Assembly: GCA_017614095.1 (NCBI GenBank)
Contig: JAGACN010000028.1
Span: 1 to 7,934 of the forward strand
From: Clostridia bacterium
Lineage (GTDB): Bacteria; Bacillota_A; Clostridia; Oscillospirales; CAG-382
Reading direction: 5' to 3'
DNA: 7,934 bases
Position 1 is the first letter of the stretch. Each line of letters begins with the position of its first letter. Made by a program: the position numbers and the translations under genes. Under the pieces are notes generated by a model. That model had not been told where the DNA came from and did no database searches. It was given only the letters and a program-made list of their open reading frames with translations. This document shows, one piece after another, positions 1 through 7,004 of the stretch.

Positions 1-1
1 C

Positions 2-880
2 CGTCCTTCCGGGACCCCGGATTTTTCCTATGACGAGTCCAGGACCGTCTTGGTCTCCTCTTCGGAACCCGAGCCGGTATCCGAGCCGGAGGTGTCGGAC
101 AGCTCCGAAGCCTCCGAAGCTTCCTCCGAAGAATCGCAACAGATCGAGATCTCGCTTCCGGATCCCAAATCCGATCTCCCCGTCATCATCGAAGGCCAGC
201 CGGCGTCCACCAAGAAGTTCGAGGAAAGCATCGAGCAGCGCTACCTGATCGACATGAATCCTTATGAGCAGTATATCGCGCCGGAAGATCCGCTGGAATT
301 TGCATTCCTGGTCAATTCCACCCATACGCTCGCTTCCGACTACGTGGCTGACGATCTGGTGGACTGCATCCATACCCGCAAAGACGGCCGTGCGACGCAG
401 CAGCTCCGGCTGAACGCCGAAATGGCGTTGGAGGCTTTTCTGGCCGAAGGCGCGCTCTGCGGCGTCACGAACGTCACCGTCACCAGCGCATACCGGTCCT
501 ACAGTTATCAGAAGAGACTGTTCAATCAATACGTGGACCAGAATATGAGCAAGTTCAAAACGCGCGAGGAATGCGAAAAATACGTAGAGACCTTCTCCGC
601 GCGTCCCGGCACCAGCGAACACCAGAGCGGTCTCTGCTGCGATATGCACAATATGGGCTCCGCCCAGCAGTCCTTTGCCAAAAAGCCGGAGGCGAAATGG
701 CTGGCCGAAAACTGCTGGCGATTCGGCTTCATCCTCCGCTATCCGGCAGACAAGGAAGACATCACCAAAATCATTTTCGAGCCCTGGCATTTCCGTTTCG
801 TCGGCCGCGTGGCGGCCACCGCGATGCACGAAAGCGGGATGTGTCTGGAAGAATACTGCGAAAGTTTGGGCCTAAGCTGA
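2..880 (+). CDS. M15B D-alanyl-D-alanine carboxypeptidase (VanY-like), 5' partial
   Basis: This is a zinc D,D-carboxypeptidase of the M15B/VanY family, expected to remove the terminal D-Ala from peptidoglycan stem peptides outside the membrane. The frame is open to the left edge, so the true start and any signal peptide or lipoprotein anchor lie outside the window. About 30 Ser/Glu/Pro-rich residues (about 50-140) look like a linker between an anchor and the catalytic domain. The domain carries the family motifs in order: SAYRSYSYQ (about 494-520), SARPGTSEHQSG (597-632), FGFILRYP and EPWHFR. Predicted zinc ligands are the His at 620-622, Asp at 641-643 and His at 788-790, with the catalytic Glu at 779-781; all are present. 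An unusual detail is a Cys pair just before the Asp ligand (SGLCCDMH), where relatives usually have small or aliphatic residues. The stop overlaps the next start. Family assignment is firm; the physiological substrate is inferred. Confidence 0.93.
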   Translation, partial: RPSGTPDFSYDESRTVLVSSSEPEPVSEPEVSDSSEASEASSEESQQIEISLPDPKSDLPVIIEGQPASTKKFEESIEQRYLIDMNPYEQYIAPEDPLEFAFLVNSTHTLASDYVADDLVDCIHTRKDGRATQQLRLNAEMALEAFLAEGALCGVTNVTVTSAYRSYSYQKRLFNQYVDQNMSKFKTREECEKYVETFSARPGTSEHQSGLCCDMHNMGSAQQSFAKKPEAKWLAENCWRFGFILRYPADKEDITKIIFEPWHFRFVGRVAATAMHESGMCLEEYCESLGLS

Positions 881-1581
881 TGAAAGAACACATTTACGCG
901 TTCGAGATTAACGACGCATTCAACAAAAAAGACGGGACCTGTCCATTTTGCTCCATCTTCGCAAAGCTGGAGGAAACCGAGCTGGATCTCATTCTCGGCG
1001 CCTCCATGATGGAGCCCGACGTCCGCATCATCACGAACAAAAAGGGCTTTTGCCCCGCTCACTACCGGAAAATGTTCCCGCGTAAAAACCGGCTCGGCAT
1101 GGCCCTGACGATGGAATCCCATTTAGAGGAACTGAAAAAAGACATCCGGCCGGCCGGCATTCTGTCGAAAGATCCGGCTTCAAAAAGCATTTCCCGCATT
1201 GCCGATCTGGAAAAGACCTGCTATGTGTGCGACCGGCTGGAGGAAAAATTCCAGCGCGTGCTCTCCAATGCGGCGGATATGTACGCCGAGGAGTCGGATT
1301 TCCGGAAAAAGTTCCGCGAGCAGACGCTTTTCTGCCTCCCCCATTACCGGAAGTTCCTGGAAACGGCCGTCAAATGCCTGAATAAGAAGGATTATGCCCT
1401 TCTGGCGGAAGACGCGGTCAAAATCGAGAGCGCCGCACTGGATAAACTGAAGAACGACATATCCTGGTTTTGCAAAAAGTTCGATTTCAATTACGAAAAC
1501 GAACCGTGGTACGACTCCAAAGACGCAGTGGAGCGGACCATCCGCTTTTTGTCCGGCAACGTCGAACTGAACACGAAATAG
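880..1581 (+). CDS. DUF6062-type protein with two CxxC/CxxH modules
   Basis: This 233-residue protein matches the pattern I recall for the clostridial DUF6062 family: NDAF near the N terminus, CPFC, a segment reading LGASMMEPDVR, TNKKGFCPAHYRKM and NRLGMAL. Its function is unknown. It has no signal peptide or membrane segment, so it is probably cytosolic. Two matching modules can be seen. The first is C21-x2-C24 with C58-x2-H61 followed by YRKM; the second is C114-x2-C117 with C152-x2-H155 followed by YRKF. Each would supply three Cys and one His, which suggests two zinc sites (inference). The C-terminal third is Lys/Asp/Glu-rich and probably helical. The ATG at 880 is chosen because family similarity begins at this Met and because it shares its A with the upstream TGA (TGATG). 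The open frame runs back to 571, but that part is antisense-like noise inside the carboxypeptidase gene. No good Shine-Dalgarno sequence precedes the ATG, so translation probably depends on the upstream gene. Confidence 0.88.
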   Translation: MKEHIYAFEINDAFNKKDGTCPFCSIFAKLEETELDLILGASMMEPDVRIITNKKGFCPAHYRKMFPRKNRLGMALTMESHLEELKKDIRPAGILSKDPASKSISRIADLEKTCYVCDRLEEKFQRVLSNAADMYAEESDFRKKFREQTLFCLPHYRKFLETAVKCLNKKDYALLAEDAVKIESAALDKLKNDISWFCKKFDFNYENEPWYDSKDAVERTIRFLSGNVELNTK

Positions 1582-1589
1582 TCCGCCCG

Positions 1590-1632
1590 AAAAAAGGACC
1601 GCCTCCAATCAGAGACGGTCCTTTTCCTTTTC
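1590..1632. terminator. Bidirectional intrinsic terminator between convergent genes
   Basis: A perfect 10-bp stem, AAAAGGACCG at 1592-1601 and CGGTCCTTTT at 1616-1625, encloses a 14-nt loop. On the plus strand it is followed by a T-rich stretch (TTTTCCTTTTCC). On the minus strand the A run at 1590-1595 becomes a T run after the stem. It begins 8 nt after the DUF6062 stop and ends 5 nt before the esterase stop codon, so it can end transcripts arriving from both sides. Confidence 0.88.
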
Positions 1633-1637
1633 CGTTG

Positions 1638-2462
1638 TCAGATCCGGTTGAAGGCTTTTTCGTCGTACAGGAACCGGATCGCATCCTCGACCCAGACGGA
1701 GATCGTGTGCGCTTCTCCGTATCCGTGCGCTTCCGTCACCTGATCCCCCAGGCACAGCCCGTGATGGCCGAACGGCCAGATGTGCAGTTCGTACGGAATG
1801 CCGAGTTCCTGCATCGCGCTCGCGTAATCCAGAGACGAGCGGGCGGGAACCGCCTCATCCGCCGCGGTCGCCCACAGAAACGCCGGCGGAGAGCAGGCGT
1901 CGATGTTGCCGACCGGGTCGAACTTTTTCCGTTCTTCCTCTGAAGAGGCAAGTTCTCCGAGCAGGTTGTTCATCGTCACTTCATTGGTCGGCTCGCACCC
2001 GCGCAATACGCCGTAGCACAGGATGACCTTGTCCGGGCGGCTGTCCGCCGGATTGTCGCCGACGAGATCCGCCGCGACCGGCTTGTTCCACAGCGTGGCC
2101 GTGCATCCGCACAGATGGCCGCCTGCCGAAAAACCGCACGCCGAGATATTGTTCGGATCGATCCCGAACTCGTCCGCATGCTCGCGCACGTACCGGATCG
2201 CGGCAAACGCCTCCCGCATCGGAAGCGTATGCAGTTTTTTCTGATCCGACGTGCAGGTGTAGGTAAGGACGAACGCCGGGATGCCTGCGGCCGCAAACCG
2301 AAGGGCGATGGGCTCGCCTTCCCCTTCGTAGGTGCTTTCATAACCGCCGCCCGGGAAAATGACGAGCGCCGGCCGGCGTCCGCGGTAAAAGCTCCGCTCG
2401 GTCGCATCCGGGATATAGCTGTACAGGGAACGTCCGCAAATGGTTTTCGTGAATGCTTTCAT
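1638..2462 (-). CDS. Alpha/beta-hydrolase esterase (BD-FAE/acetyl-esterase-like)
   Basis: This 274-residue protein belongs to the alpha/beta-hydrolase esterase/lipase group that includes many acetyl-xylan and feruloyl-type esterases. The oxyanion-hole motif is FPGGGYE (residues 36-42). The nucleophile elbow is GFSAGGH, with Ser112 as nucleophile. Asp202 lies in the ATAADEAVP segment, and the catalytic His is in WPFGHHG (His233 or, more likely, His234). The triad is therefore complete and the length is normal for the group. There is no signal peptide, which points to an intracellular enzyme acting on imported short esters, such as acetylated sugars; the substrate is inferred only. No carbohydrate genes are nearby to narrow it down. 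It is the last gene of the minus-strand operon, starting 26 nt after the rsmI stop with an AAGGA 9 nt before its ATG, and it is followed by the shared terminator. Confidence 0.88.
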   Translation of the reverse strand: MKAFTKTICGRSLYSYIPDATERSFYRGRRPALVIFPGGGYESTYEGEGEPIALRFAAAGIPAFVLTYTCTSDQKKLHTLPMREAFAAIRYVREHADEFGIDPNNISACGFSAGGHLCGCTATLWNKPVAADLVGDNPADSRPDKVILCYGVLRGCEPTNEVTMNNLLGELASSEEERKKFDPVGNIDACSPPAFLWATAADEAVPARSSLDYASAMQELGIPYELHIWPFGHHGLCLGDQVTEAHGYGEAHTISVWVEDAIRFLYDEKAFNRI

Positions 2463-2488
2463 TTGAAATTTTCCTTCCGTCTGCTCAT

Positions 2489-3364
2489 TTATTCGGGGTC
2501 GGCTTCGCCGGAGTCCAGAAGATGTTTGATCCGTAGCGAAGCGTCATACAGTTCCTTTTTTCCGTACGGGCAGGATGCCTCTCCCGCCAATGCGGCGACG
2601 GCGTCGCGCGCCGACTCTCCGAACCGGATCATCCGGTCGGCGATCCATCCTTCCGGTCCGACTGCAGGCTCTTCTTCCGGTCCGGCAGCTTCCGGACGGT
2701 TCACCAGCAGAACGTATTCGCCTTTTTCCGCGTTCGGATTGGCGGAAAGTTCCTCAAAGACCTCTTCAGCGCTTCCGCGGTAGATCCGTTCAAACTGTTT
2801 CGTCAGGTCGTTGCACAGACAGACGGCATCGGCCGGCCGGGTATCCCGGAGGATCTCCAGCGTCCGGACAATGCGCCTGGGCGATTCGTAGTAGACGGTC
2901 AGCGGCGACCGGGCTTTCGCCATCTCCAGGAAGACGTTCCGGATCTCTCCCGGCGTCCGGGGCAGAAATCCGTAAAAAGTGAACGAAAGCGCGTTGAACC
3001 CGGAAACCGCAACGGCCGTTACGGCGGCGCAGCAGCCGGGGACCGCGGTCACGGGGATCCCGGCGGCAGCCGCTTCGCGCACCAGCAGATAGCCGGGGTC
3101 GGAAATGCAGGGCATGCCCGCGTCCGTCACCAGCGCGACCTTCGCGCCGGACTGCATCTCGGCGATCAGCTTGCCCGCGGAGGCGGCTTCGTTGAATTTA
3201 TGGTTGGGGATCATCCGTTTGCCGGTAATGCCGAATTTCTGAAGCAGCAGTGCCGCCGTCCGCGTATCTTCCGCGGCAATGGCGTCGGCGGAAGCCAGCG
3301 TGTCGATCCCGCGGGGGCTCATATCGCCGAGGTTCCCGATGGGCGTTGCCACAAGGATGAGCAT
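2489..3364 (-). CDS. rsmI: 16S rRNA (cytidine(1402)-2'-O)-methyltransferase RsmI
   Basis: RsmI methylates the ribose 2'-OH of C1402 in 16S rRNA, using SAM, near the ribosomal P site. The family hallmarks are clear: VATPIGNLGD at residues 5-14, AAEDTR at 30-35, the SAM-binding VTDAGMPCISDPG at 79-91, PGCCAAVTAVAVSG at 109-122, YESPRRI at 159-165 and the NDLTKQFE region at about 185-192. The C-terminal KKELYDASL helix is also typical. Two motif positions differ from the common form: PGPS or PGPC is PGCC here, and the usual His of YESPHR is Arg. With the ATG at 3364 the product is 291 residues, normal for the family. This start has AAAGGA 6 nt upstream and begins right at the conserved core. The ATG at 3394 is a real alternative: it has GAGG 6 nt upstream, overlaps the pepD stop, and would add ten residues. 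The gene lies between pepD and the esterase in one operon. Confidence 0.95.
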   Translation of the reverse strand: MLILVATPIGNLGDMSPRGIDTLASADAIAAEDTRTAALLLQKFGITGKRMIPNHKFNEAASAGKLIAEMQSGAKVALVTDAGMPCISDPGYLLVREAAAAGIPVTAVPGCCAAVTAVAVSGFNALSFTFYGFLPRTPGEIRNVFLEMAKARSPLTVYYESPRRIVRTLEILRDTRPADAVCLCNDLTKQFERIYRGSAEEVFEELSANPNAEKGEYVLLVNRPEAAGPEEEPAVGPEGWIADRMIRFGESARDAVAALAGEASCPYGKKELYDASLRIKHLLDSGEADPE

Positions 3365-3370
3365 GCCCGT

Positions 3371-3376
3371 TCCTTT
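3371..3376 (-). promoter_or_regulatory. Ribosome binding site for rsmI (preferred start)
   Basis: On the minus strand AAAGGA lies 6 nt before the ATG at 3364. A competing GAGG at 3401-3404, overlapping the pepD stop codon, lies 6 nt before the ATG at 3394. The sequence alone does not settle which is used. I prefer 3364 because the conserved core starts there. Confidence 0.55.
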
Positions 3377-3402
3377 TTCGTTGACCGGTTCCATATTCCG
3401 CC

Positions 3403-4827
3403 TCAATACGCATTCTCTTCCAAAGGCGGGCACAGGTCTTCCAGCACCGCCAGGGTGAAGGTCCAGATGTGTTCTACGGAATTCAGAGACAGTTTTTCAT
3501 CCGCGGTATGGATGGCGTACATGTCCGGGCCGTAGGACACCGCGTCCAGCCCGTGCAGCGCGTCCGCGAACAGACCGCATTCCAGTCCGGCGTGGATCGC
3601 TTCCGTTTTCAGGCGCTTTCCGAACAACTCTTCGTAAACGCGCACCATCCGCTCCTGCAGCTCGGATTTCTTCCGGAATTCCCAGGCCGGATATTCGCCG
3701 TCGATCGTCGCGCTCCCGCCGAACCGGGCGGCCAGCGCCTTCAGTTTTCCGTTCAGTTCCTCTTTTTCGCGGTTGACCGAACTCCGGACGGAGTATTCCA
3801 GTTCGATCGACGCGTCGCCCGTCCGGACGATACCGACGTTCAGCGAAGTCTGGACCAGTCCGGGAATATCCCTGCTCCAGGCCTGCACCCCGTACGGCGC
3901 CTGCGTCAGAAATCCTCCGAGGTCCAGGTCTGCAGGGCAGGCCGGCGCTTCGTCTTCCACGGTCAGCCGGATCGACTCGTTCGGAAATTCTTTCCGGAAC
4001 AGCGCTTCCTCTTTCTCCGCTTTCGCCCGGACGTCCTCTCCGCAAACCACGAGAACGCAGGAGGTCATGATGGCGTTGTCCGCTTCCCCTCCGTTGATGG
4101 AAACCAGATCAAGCCCGCCGTCTTTCAGGAACCGTCCGGCCAGCACCGCGGCATTGGCAAGTCCACGGTGGATCTCCGATCCGGAATGTCCGCCGAGCAG
4201 CCCGCTCACCGTCACGCGGAAAGCCGGGCGCGCCGCGGCGGCGCGCCGAACGGGAAAGTTGACCGCGGTATGCGATCCGCCCGCGCAGGAAACGGTCAGG
4301 ATGCCTTCCGTCTCCGAATCCAGATTCAGCATGATCCGGTGCTTCAACTGCCGCATATCCAGCTGCTTGGCGCCCACCATTCCGATCTCCTCGTCCGACG
4401 TGAAAACCGCTTCGATGGCCGGATGCCGGATCGCGTCGGATTCCAGAATGGCAAGCATGATGGCGACCGCGATCCCGTCATCCCCGCCGAGCGAGGTCCC
4501 GTCGGCAAATACGTTCTCCCCGTCGGTCATGAGCTTCAGTCCGTCTTTCTCAAAATCGTGGTCGGAATCCGGCTTTTTCGCGCACACCATATCGATGTGT
4601 CCCTGAAGGATGACGCCTTCCGACCGGCTGCATCCCGGAGACGCGTCCTTGCGGATGATGACGTTGTTTGCCTTGTCCCGCGTATAGGACAATCCGTGCA
4701 TCTTTGCGAAGAAGCAGAGGTAATTCGCCAGTTTCGCCGTATGCCCGGATCCGTGCGGGATCGAACAGATGGATTCGAAATAGAACCAGACCCGTTCGGG
4801 ATGGATATTTTCCAGTATGCGTGCCAT
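3403..4827 (-). CDS. pepD: Aminoacyl-histidine dipeptidase PepD (M20 family)
   Basis: This 474-residue enzyme belongs to the M20 Xaa-His dipeptidase (PepD, cytosol non-specific dipeptidase) group, which hydrolyses dipeptides such as carnosine in the cytoplasm with a two-zinc centre. The expected residues are all present: His77 and Asp79 in LQGHIDM, Asp116 in SLGGDDG as the bridging ligand, Glu146 as general base and Glu147 as ligand in SDEEIGM, Asp170 in NLDSE, and His440 in YAIHTADE. The central part (about 200-380), including GLLGGHSG, matches the dimerisation (lid) domain inserted in the catalytic fold. N-terminal IPHGSG is also typical. There is no signal peptide. The start is supported by a near-perfect AAGGAGG 7 nt upstream. 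It begins 22 nt after the methyltransferase stop, and its own stop lies 38 nt before the preferred rsmI start. Probable role: recycling dipeptides from peptide uptake or protein turnover. Confidence 0.95.
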   Translation of the reverse strand: MARILENIHPERVWFYFESICSIPHGSGHTAKLANYLCFFAKMHGLSYTRDKANNVIIRKDASPGCSRSEGVILQGHIDMVCAKKPDSDHDFEKDGLKLMTDGENVFADGTSLGGDDGIAVAIMLAILESDAIRHPAIEAVFTSDEEIGMVGAKQLDMRQLKHRIMLNLDSETEGILTVSCAGGSHTAVNFPVRRAAAARPAFRVTVSGLLGGHSGSEIHRGLANAAVLAGRFLKDGGLDLVSINGGEADNAIMTSCVLVVCGEDVRAKAEKEEALFRKEFPNESIRLTVEDEAPACPADLDLGGFLTQAPYGVQAWSRDIPGLVQTSLNVGIVRTGDASIELEYSVRSSVNREKEELNGKLKALAARFGGSATIDGEYPAWEFRKKSELQERMVRVYEELFGKRLKTEAIHAGLECGLFADALHGLDAVSYGPDMYAIHTADEKLSLNSVEHIWTFTLAVLEDLCPPLEENAY

Positions 4828-4834
4828 GAGTCGA

Positions 4835-4841
4835 CCTCCTT
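4835..4841 (-). promoter_or_regulatory. Strong Shine-Dalgarno site for pepD
   Basis: AAGGAGG on the minus strand, 7 nt before the pepD ATG, is the best ribosome binding site in the window. It suggests that PepD is translated more strongly than its operon neighbours. Confidence 0.85.
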
Positions 4842-4849
4842 GAAAGGCC

Positions 4850-6193
4850 TTACGGCCTCCTCAAACCTTTCGGATAGTGATTTTTCGCCGTATGGTCAAC
4901 GACCTTGATGCCGCCGACCGGGCAGTTCAACGTTGTCACCACGCCCCACCCGTCCCCGAGCGGACAAGGCAGTTCCCGTCCGGACAGATAGGCCTCCAGC
5001 GCGGGATCGCCGATATCCAGTTCCCATTTCCGGAACGCGCGGTCTCCGTACGCCATAAAAAGCGCGTGATGCGGGATCATCCGGTTTCTGGCGGTCTCTC
5101 CGACCGCTACGCCGGCCGCATAGATGTTGCCTGACGGGATCGGCTCGTCTGCCGCGACGATACGGTCACCGTACCGGCAAAGCGGAAGTTCCCCGTACGA
5201 ATCCAGCGTTTTTTCCAGGAAGGACACGGCCGCGTCCATCTCCTGCCGTCCGATCCATGCGCGGGCGTCCGGGAACGCCGGGACCTCACTGCGCTTTCCG
5301 CCGTCCGCCTTCCTGAACAGCGCCATGAACTGGCCTTCGCCGGGCGCTTTGAAAGGATAGAACCGGCGGCATTCGGGATAACCGACGCCGGGATCCGTGA
5401 CGGCGTCCACCCAGTCCGGGAAGGATGCCAGCGTAAGCGAAGGATCGTTTTCCAGAAGGAACCGGACGACCTCTTCGTTTTCTTCGAGCGAAAAGGTACA
5501 GGTGGAATACAGTAAATATCCTTCCGGGGCGAGCGTTTTGACCGCTTCGGTCAGCAGCTGCTTTTGACGCTCGGCGCAATAGGCAGGCAGTTTTTCGTTC
5601 CATTCCGAAACGGATTCGGGATATTTGCGGAACATTCCCTCTCCGGAGCAGGGAGCGTCCACCAGGACAAAATCGAAATAGGAGGGATACCAGGAAGCGA
5701 TCCGCCTGGCGTCCGCATTGGATACGACCGTCCGGACGGCTCCGATGCGTTCCAGATTGCCCGCCAGCACTTTGCAGCGCGATGGCATGATCTCGTTGGA
5801 CAGCAGGAACCCCTTTTCCCCGATGCGGCTGCGGATCTGGGCGCTTTTTCCGCCCGGCGACGCGCACAGGTCCAGACACCGCATGCCCGGCCCGACCGGC
5901 GACGCCGCGACCGGAAGCATGGCGGAAGGATCCTGGATATAAAACGCGCCGGCGGCATGCAGCGGATGATTGCCCGGTTTTTCCGCGCCGCAATAGAATC
6001 CGTTTTCCACAAACGGTATCGGGCTCAGCTTCAGTTCCGGCCGCTGCTGCAGCAAAGGGGGGTCAAGCCGGTCCGCCTGCGCATAGAGCGCCTTGACAGG
6101 TTCCTGATCCATCGCGTCCAGATAGAGCGGGAACCGCTCGCCCAGCAGTTCGCGCATACGTTTCAAAAAGGCGTCCGGAAGCGAACGGCTCAC
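4850..6193 (-). CDS. rsmF: RsmF/NOP2/Sun-family rRNA (cytosine-5-)-methyltransferase
   Basis: This is a SAM-dependent RNA m5C methyltransferase of the RsmB/NOP/RsmF group. Counting from the GTG at 6193, it has 447 residues. It opens with LPDAFLKRM, the short N-terminal motif of the group, followed by the YIQDPSAM segment at about 85-92, SAM motif LDLCASPGGK at about 107-116, motif IV DAPCSGEGMF with Cys182, and motif VI YSTCTF with nucleophile Cys232. The region after about 290 fits the extra C-terminal domains of RsmF, ending in a PUA-like RNA-binding part (GGIKVVDHTAKNHYPKG). Family members modify 16S rRNA C1407 in E. coli and C1400, C1404 and C1407 in other bacteria; which site is used here is not readable from sequence. 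A GTG at 6202 adds three residues, but only the 6193 GTG has a well-spaced GAGG (8 nt). The gene starts 10 nt after the cysE stop. Confidence 0.92.
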   Translation of the reverse strand: MSRSLPDAFLKRMRELLGERFPLYLDAMDQEPVKALYAQADRLDPPLLQQRPELKLSPIPFVENGFYCGAEKPGNHPLHAAGAFYIQDPSAMLPVAASPVGPGMRCLDLCASPGGKSAQIRSRIGEKGFLLSNEIMPSRCKVLAGNLERIGAVRTVVSNADARRIASWYPSYFDFVLVDAPCSGEGMFRKYPESVSEWNEKLPAYCAERQKQLLTEAVKTLAPEGYLLYSTCTFSLEENEEVVRFLLENDPSLTLASFPDWVDAVTDPGVGYPECRRFYPFKAPGEGQFMALFRKADGGKRSEVPAFPDARAWIGRQEMDAAVSFLEKTLDSYGELPLCRYGDRIVAADEPIPSGNIYAAGVAVGETARNRMIPHHALFMAYGDRAFRKWELDIGDPALEAYLSGRELPCPLGDGWGVVTTLNCPVGGIKVVDHTAKNHYPKGLRRP

Positions 6194-6201
6194 GGCAGGC
6201 A

Positions 6202-6205
6202 CCTC
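6202..6205 (-). promoter_or_regulatory. Ribosome binding site that decides the rsmF start
   Basis: GAGG on the minus strand overlaps the cysE TGA stop and lies 8 nt before the GTG at 6193. The earlier GTG at 6202 shares its first base with this GAGG, so the site cannot serve it. This supports 6193 as the start. Confidence 0.6.
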
Positions 6206-7004
6206 AGTCCCGTTCGGCCCGCCTGGTCCGGCGTCCGCGGATGGTAACGATTTCGTGCGGCGGAACGGATTTGGTGATCCAGGCGCTTCCGCCGATGACG
6301 CAATGGTCGCCGATCACGGTCTCGCCGCCCAGGATGGTGGCGCCCGCATAAATGACGACGTGGTTTCCGATGTCCGGATGGCGCTTGATCCCCTTGACCG
6401 GGTTTCCGTCCTCTCCGAGCTCGAAACTCTTGGCGCCCAGCGTGACGTGCTGATAGATCTTGACGTCGTCGCCGATGGTAGCTGTTTCACCGATGACAAC
6501 GCCCGTCCCGTGGTCGATAAAGAACCGGCGGCCGATGGATGCCCCGGGATGAATGTCGATGCCCGTCTGGCGGTGCGCATATTCCGACATCATACGCGGA
6601 AGGATCGGCGTCCCCTGCAGGTACAGGATGTGCGCGATCCGGTAGACGCAGATCGCGGAGAAGCCCGGATAGGTCAGCAGGACCTCATCGGTCCCGGTCG
6701 CTGCGGGGTCCCCCAGATAGGCCGCCTGCAGATCCTCTTCCAGCATCACCCGGACAGACGGAAGTGCGCGCCGGAACGCTTCCGCGCGGCGGTCCGCTTC
6801 TTCCGCGTCCGGGAGCACGGATCCGAATGCCGTGCGCAGAAGAGCGACGGCTTCGGCCTCCCGGTCCGCGCGTTTCTGCTCCAGATCGGTTTCTTCCGAC
6901 CTGTCTCCGAAATGTGCGGGGAACAGCGACTGCATCAGCAGGCACAGCGTGTTTTTGATGATTTTGTTCAATCCGAGAAATGGGGTGGCCTTTTTTTCAC
7001 TCAT
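6204..7004 (-). CDS. cysE: Serine O-acetyltransferase CysE/EpsC type
   Basis: This enzyme makes O-acetylserine from serine and acetyl-CoA, the first step of cysteine synthesis, in the cytoplasm. The 266-residue product has the helical N-terminal domain with the family segment [12 protein letters not shown] (91-102) and [15 protein letters not shown] (111-125). A left-handed beta-helix of hexapeptide repeats follows from about 146 ([13 protein letters not shown] through [13 protein letters not shown]). The catalytic Asp164-His165 pair lies in FIDHGTG and the substrate His209 in KRHPDIG, matching Asp157, His158 and His193 of E. coli CysE. The C terminus is short and basic and ends in Asp, without the terminal Ile that E. 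coli CysE inserts into CysK. The ATG at 7004 is chosen because AAGGA lies 8 nt upstream; the longer open frame to 7205 is only the shadow of the Lgt tail. Its start overlaps the Lgt-family stop by 8 nt (ATGAGTGA), which suggests coupled translation. Confidence 0.94.
   Translation of the reverse strand: MSEKKATPFLGLNKIIKNTLCLLMQSLFPAHFGDRSEETDLEQKRADREAEAVALLRTAFGSVLPDAEEADRRAEAFRRALPSVRVMLEEDLQAAYLGDPAATGTDEVLLTYPGFSAICVYRIAHILYLQGTPILPRMMSEYAHRQTGIDIHPGASIGRRFFIDHGTGVVIGETATIGDDVKIYQHVTLGAKSFELGEDGNPVKGIKRHPDIGNHVVIYAGATILGGETVIGDHCVIGGSAWITKSVPPHEIVTIRGRRTRRAERD

Noticed and set aside
571..879. Extension of the DUF6062 protein upstream to 571
   Set aside because: This stretch is out-of-frame reading of the carboxypeptidase gene, including its zinc-binding motifs; family similarity begins at the Met at 880.
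2115..2783. Plus-strand open frame spanning the esterase and rsmI 3' end
   Set aside because: It crosses two recognised minus-strand genes, is composed of Arg/Ser/Pro-rich shadow sequence and has no supporting motif.
4845..4858. Hairpin AGGCC-TTAC-GGCCT at the end of rsmF as a terminator
   Set aside because: The stem is only 5 bp, overlaps the stop codon and has no T run after it; it lies within a tightly packed operon.
3469..4908. A 479-codon plus-strand open frame opposite pepD
   Set aside because: It lies antisense to a gene with complete M20 motifs, its translation is Arg-rich and low in recognisable motifs, and long antisense frames are expected in GC-rich coding DNA.
5564..6247. Plus-strand open frame opposite the RsmF-like gene
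   Set aside because: It is antisense to the SAM-binding and catalytic motifs of a clear methyltransferase, with no recognisable protein features.
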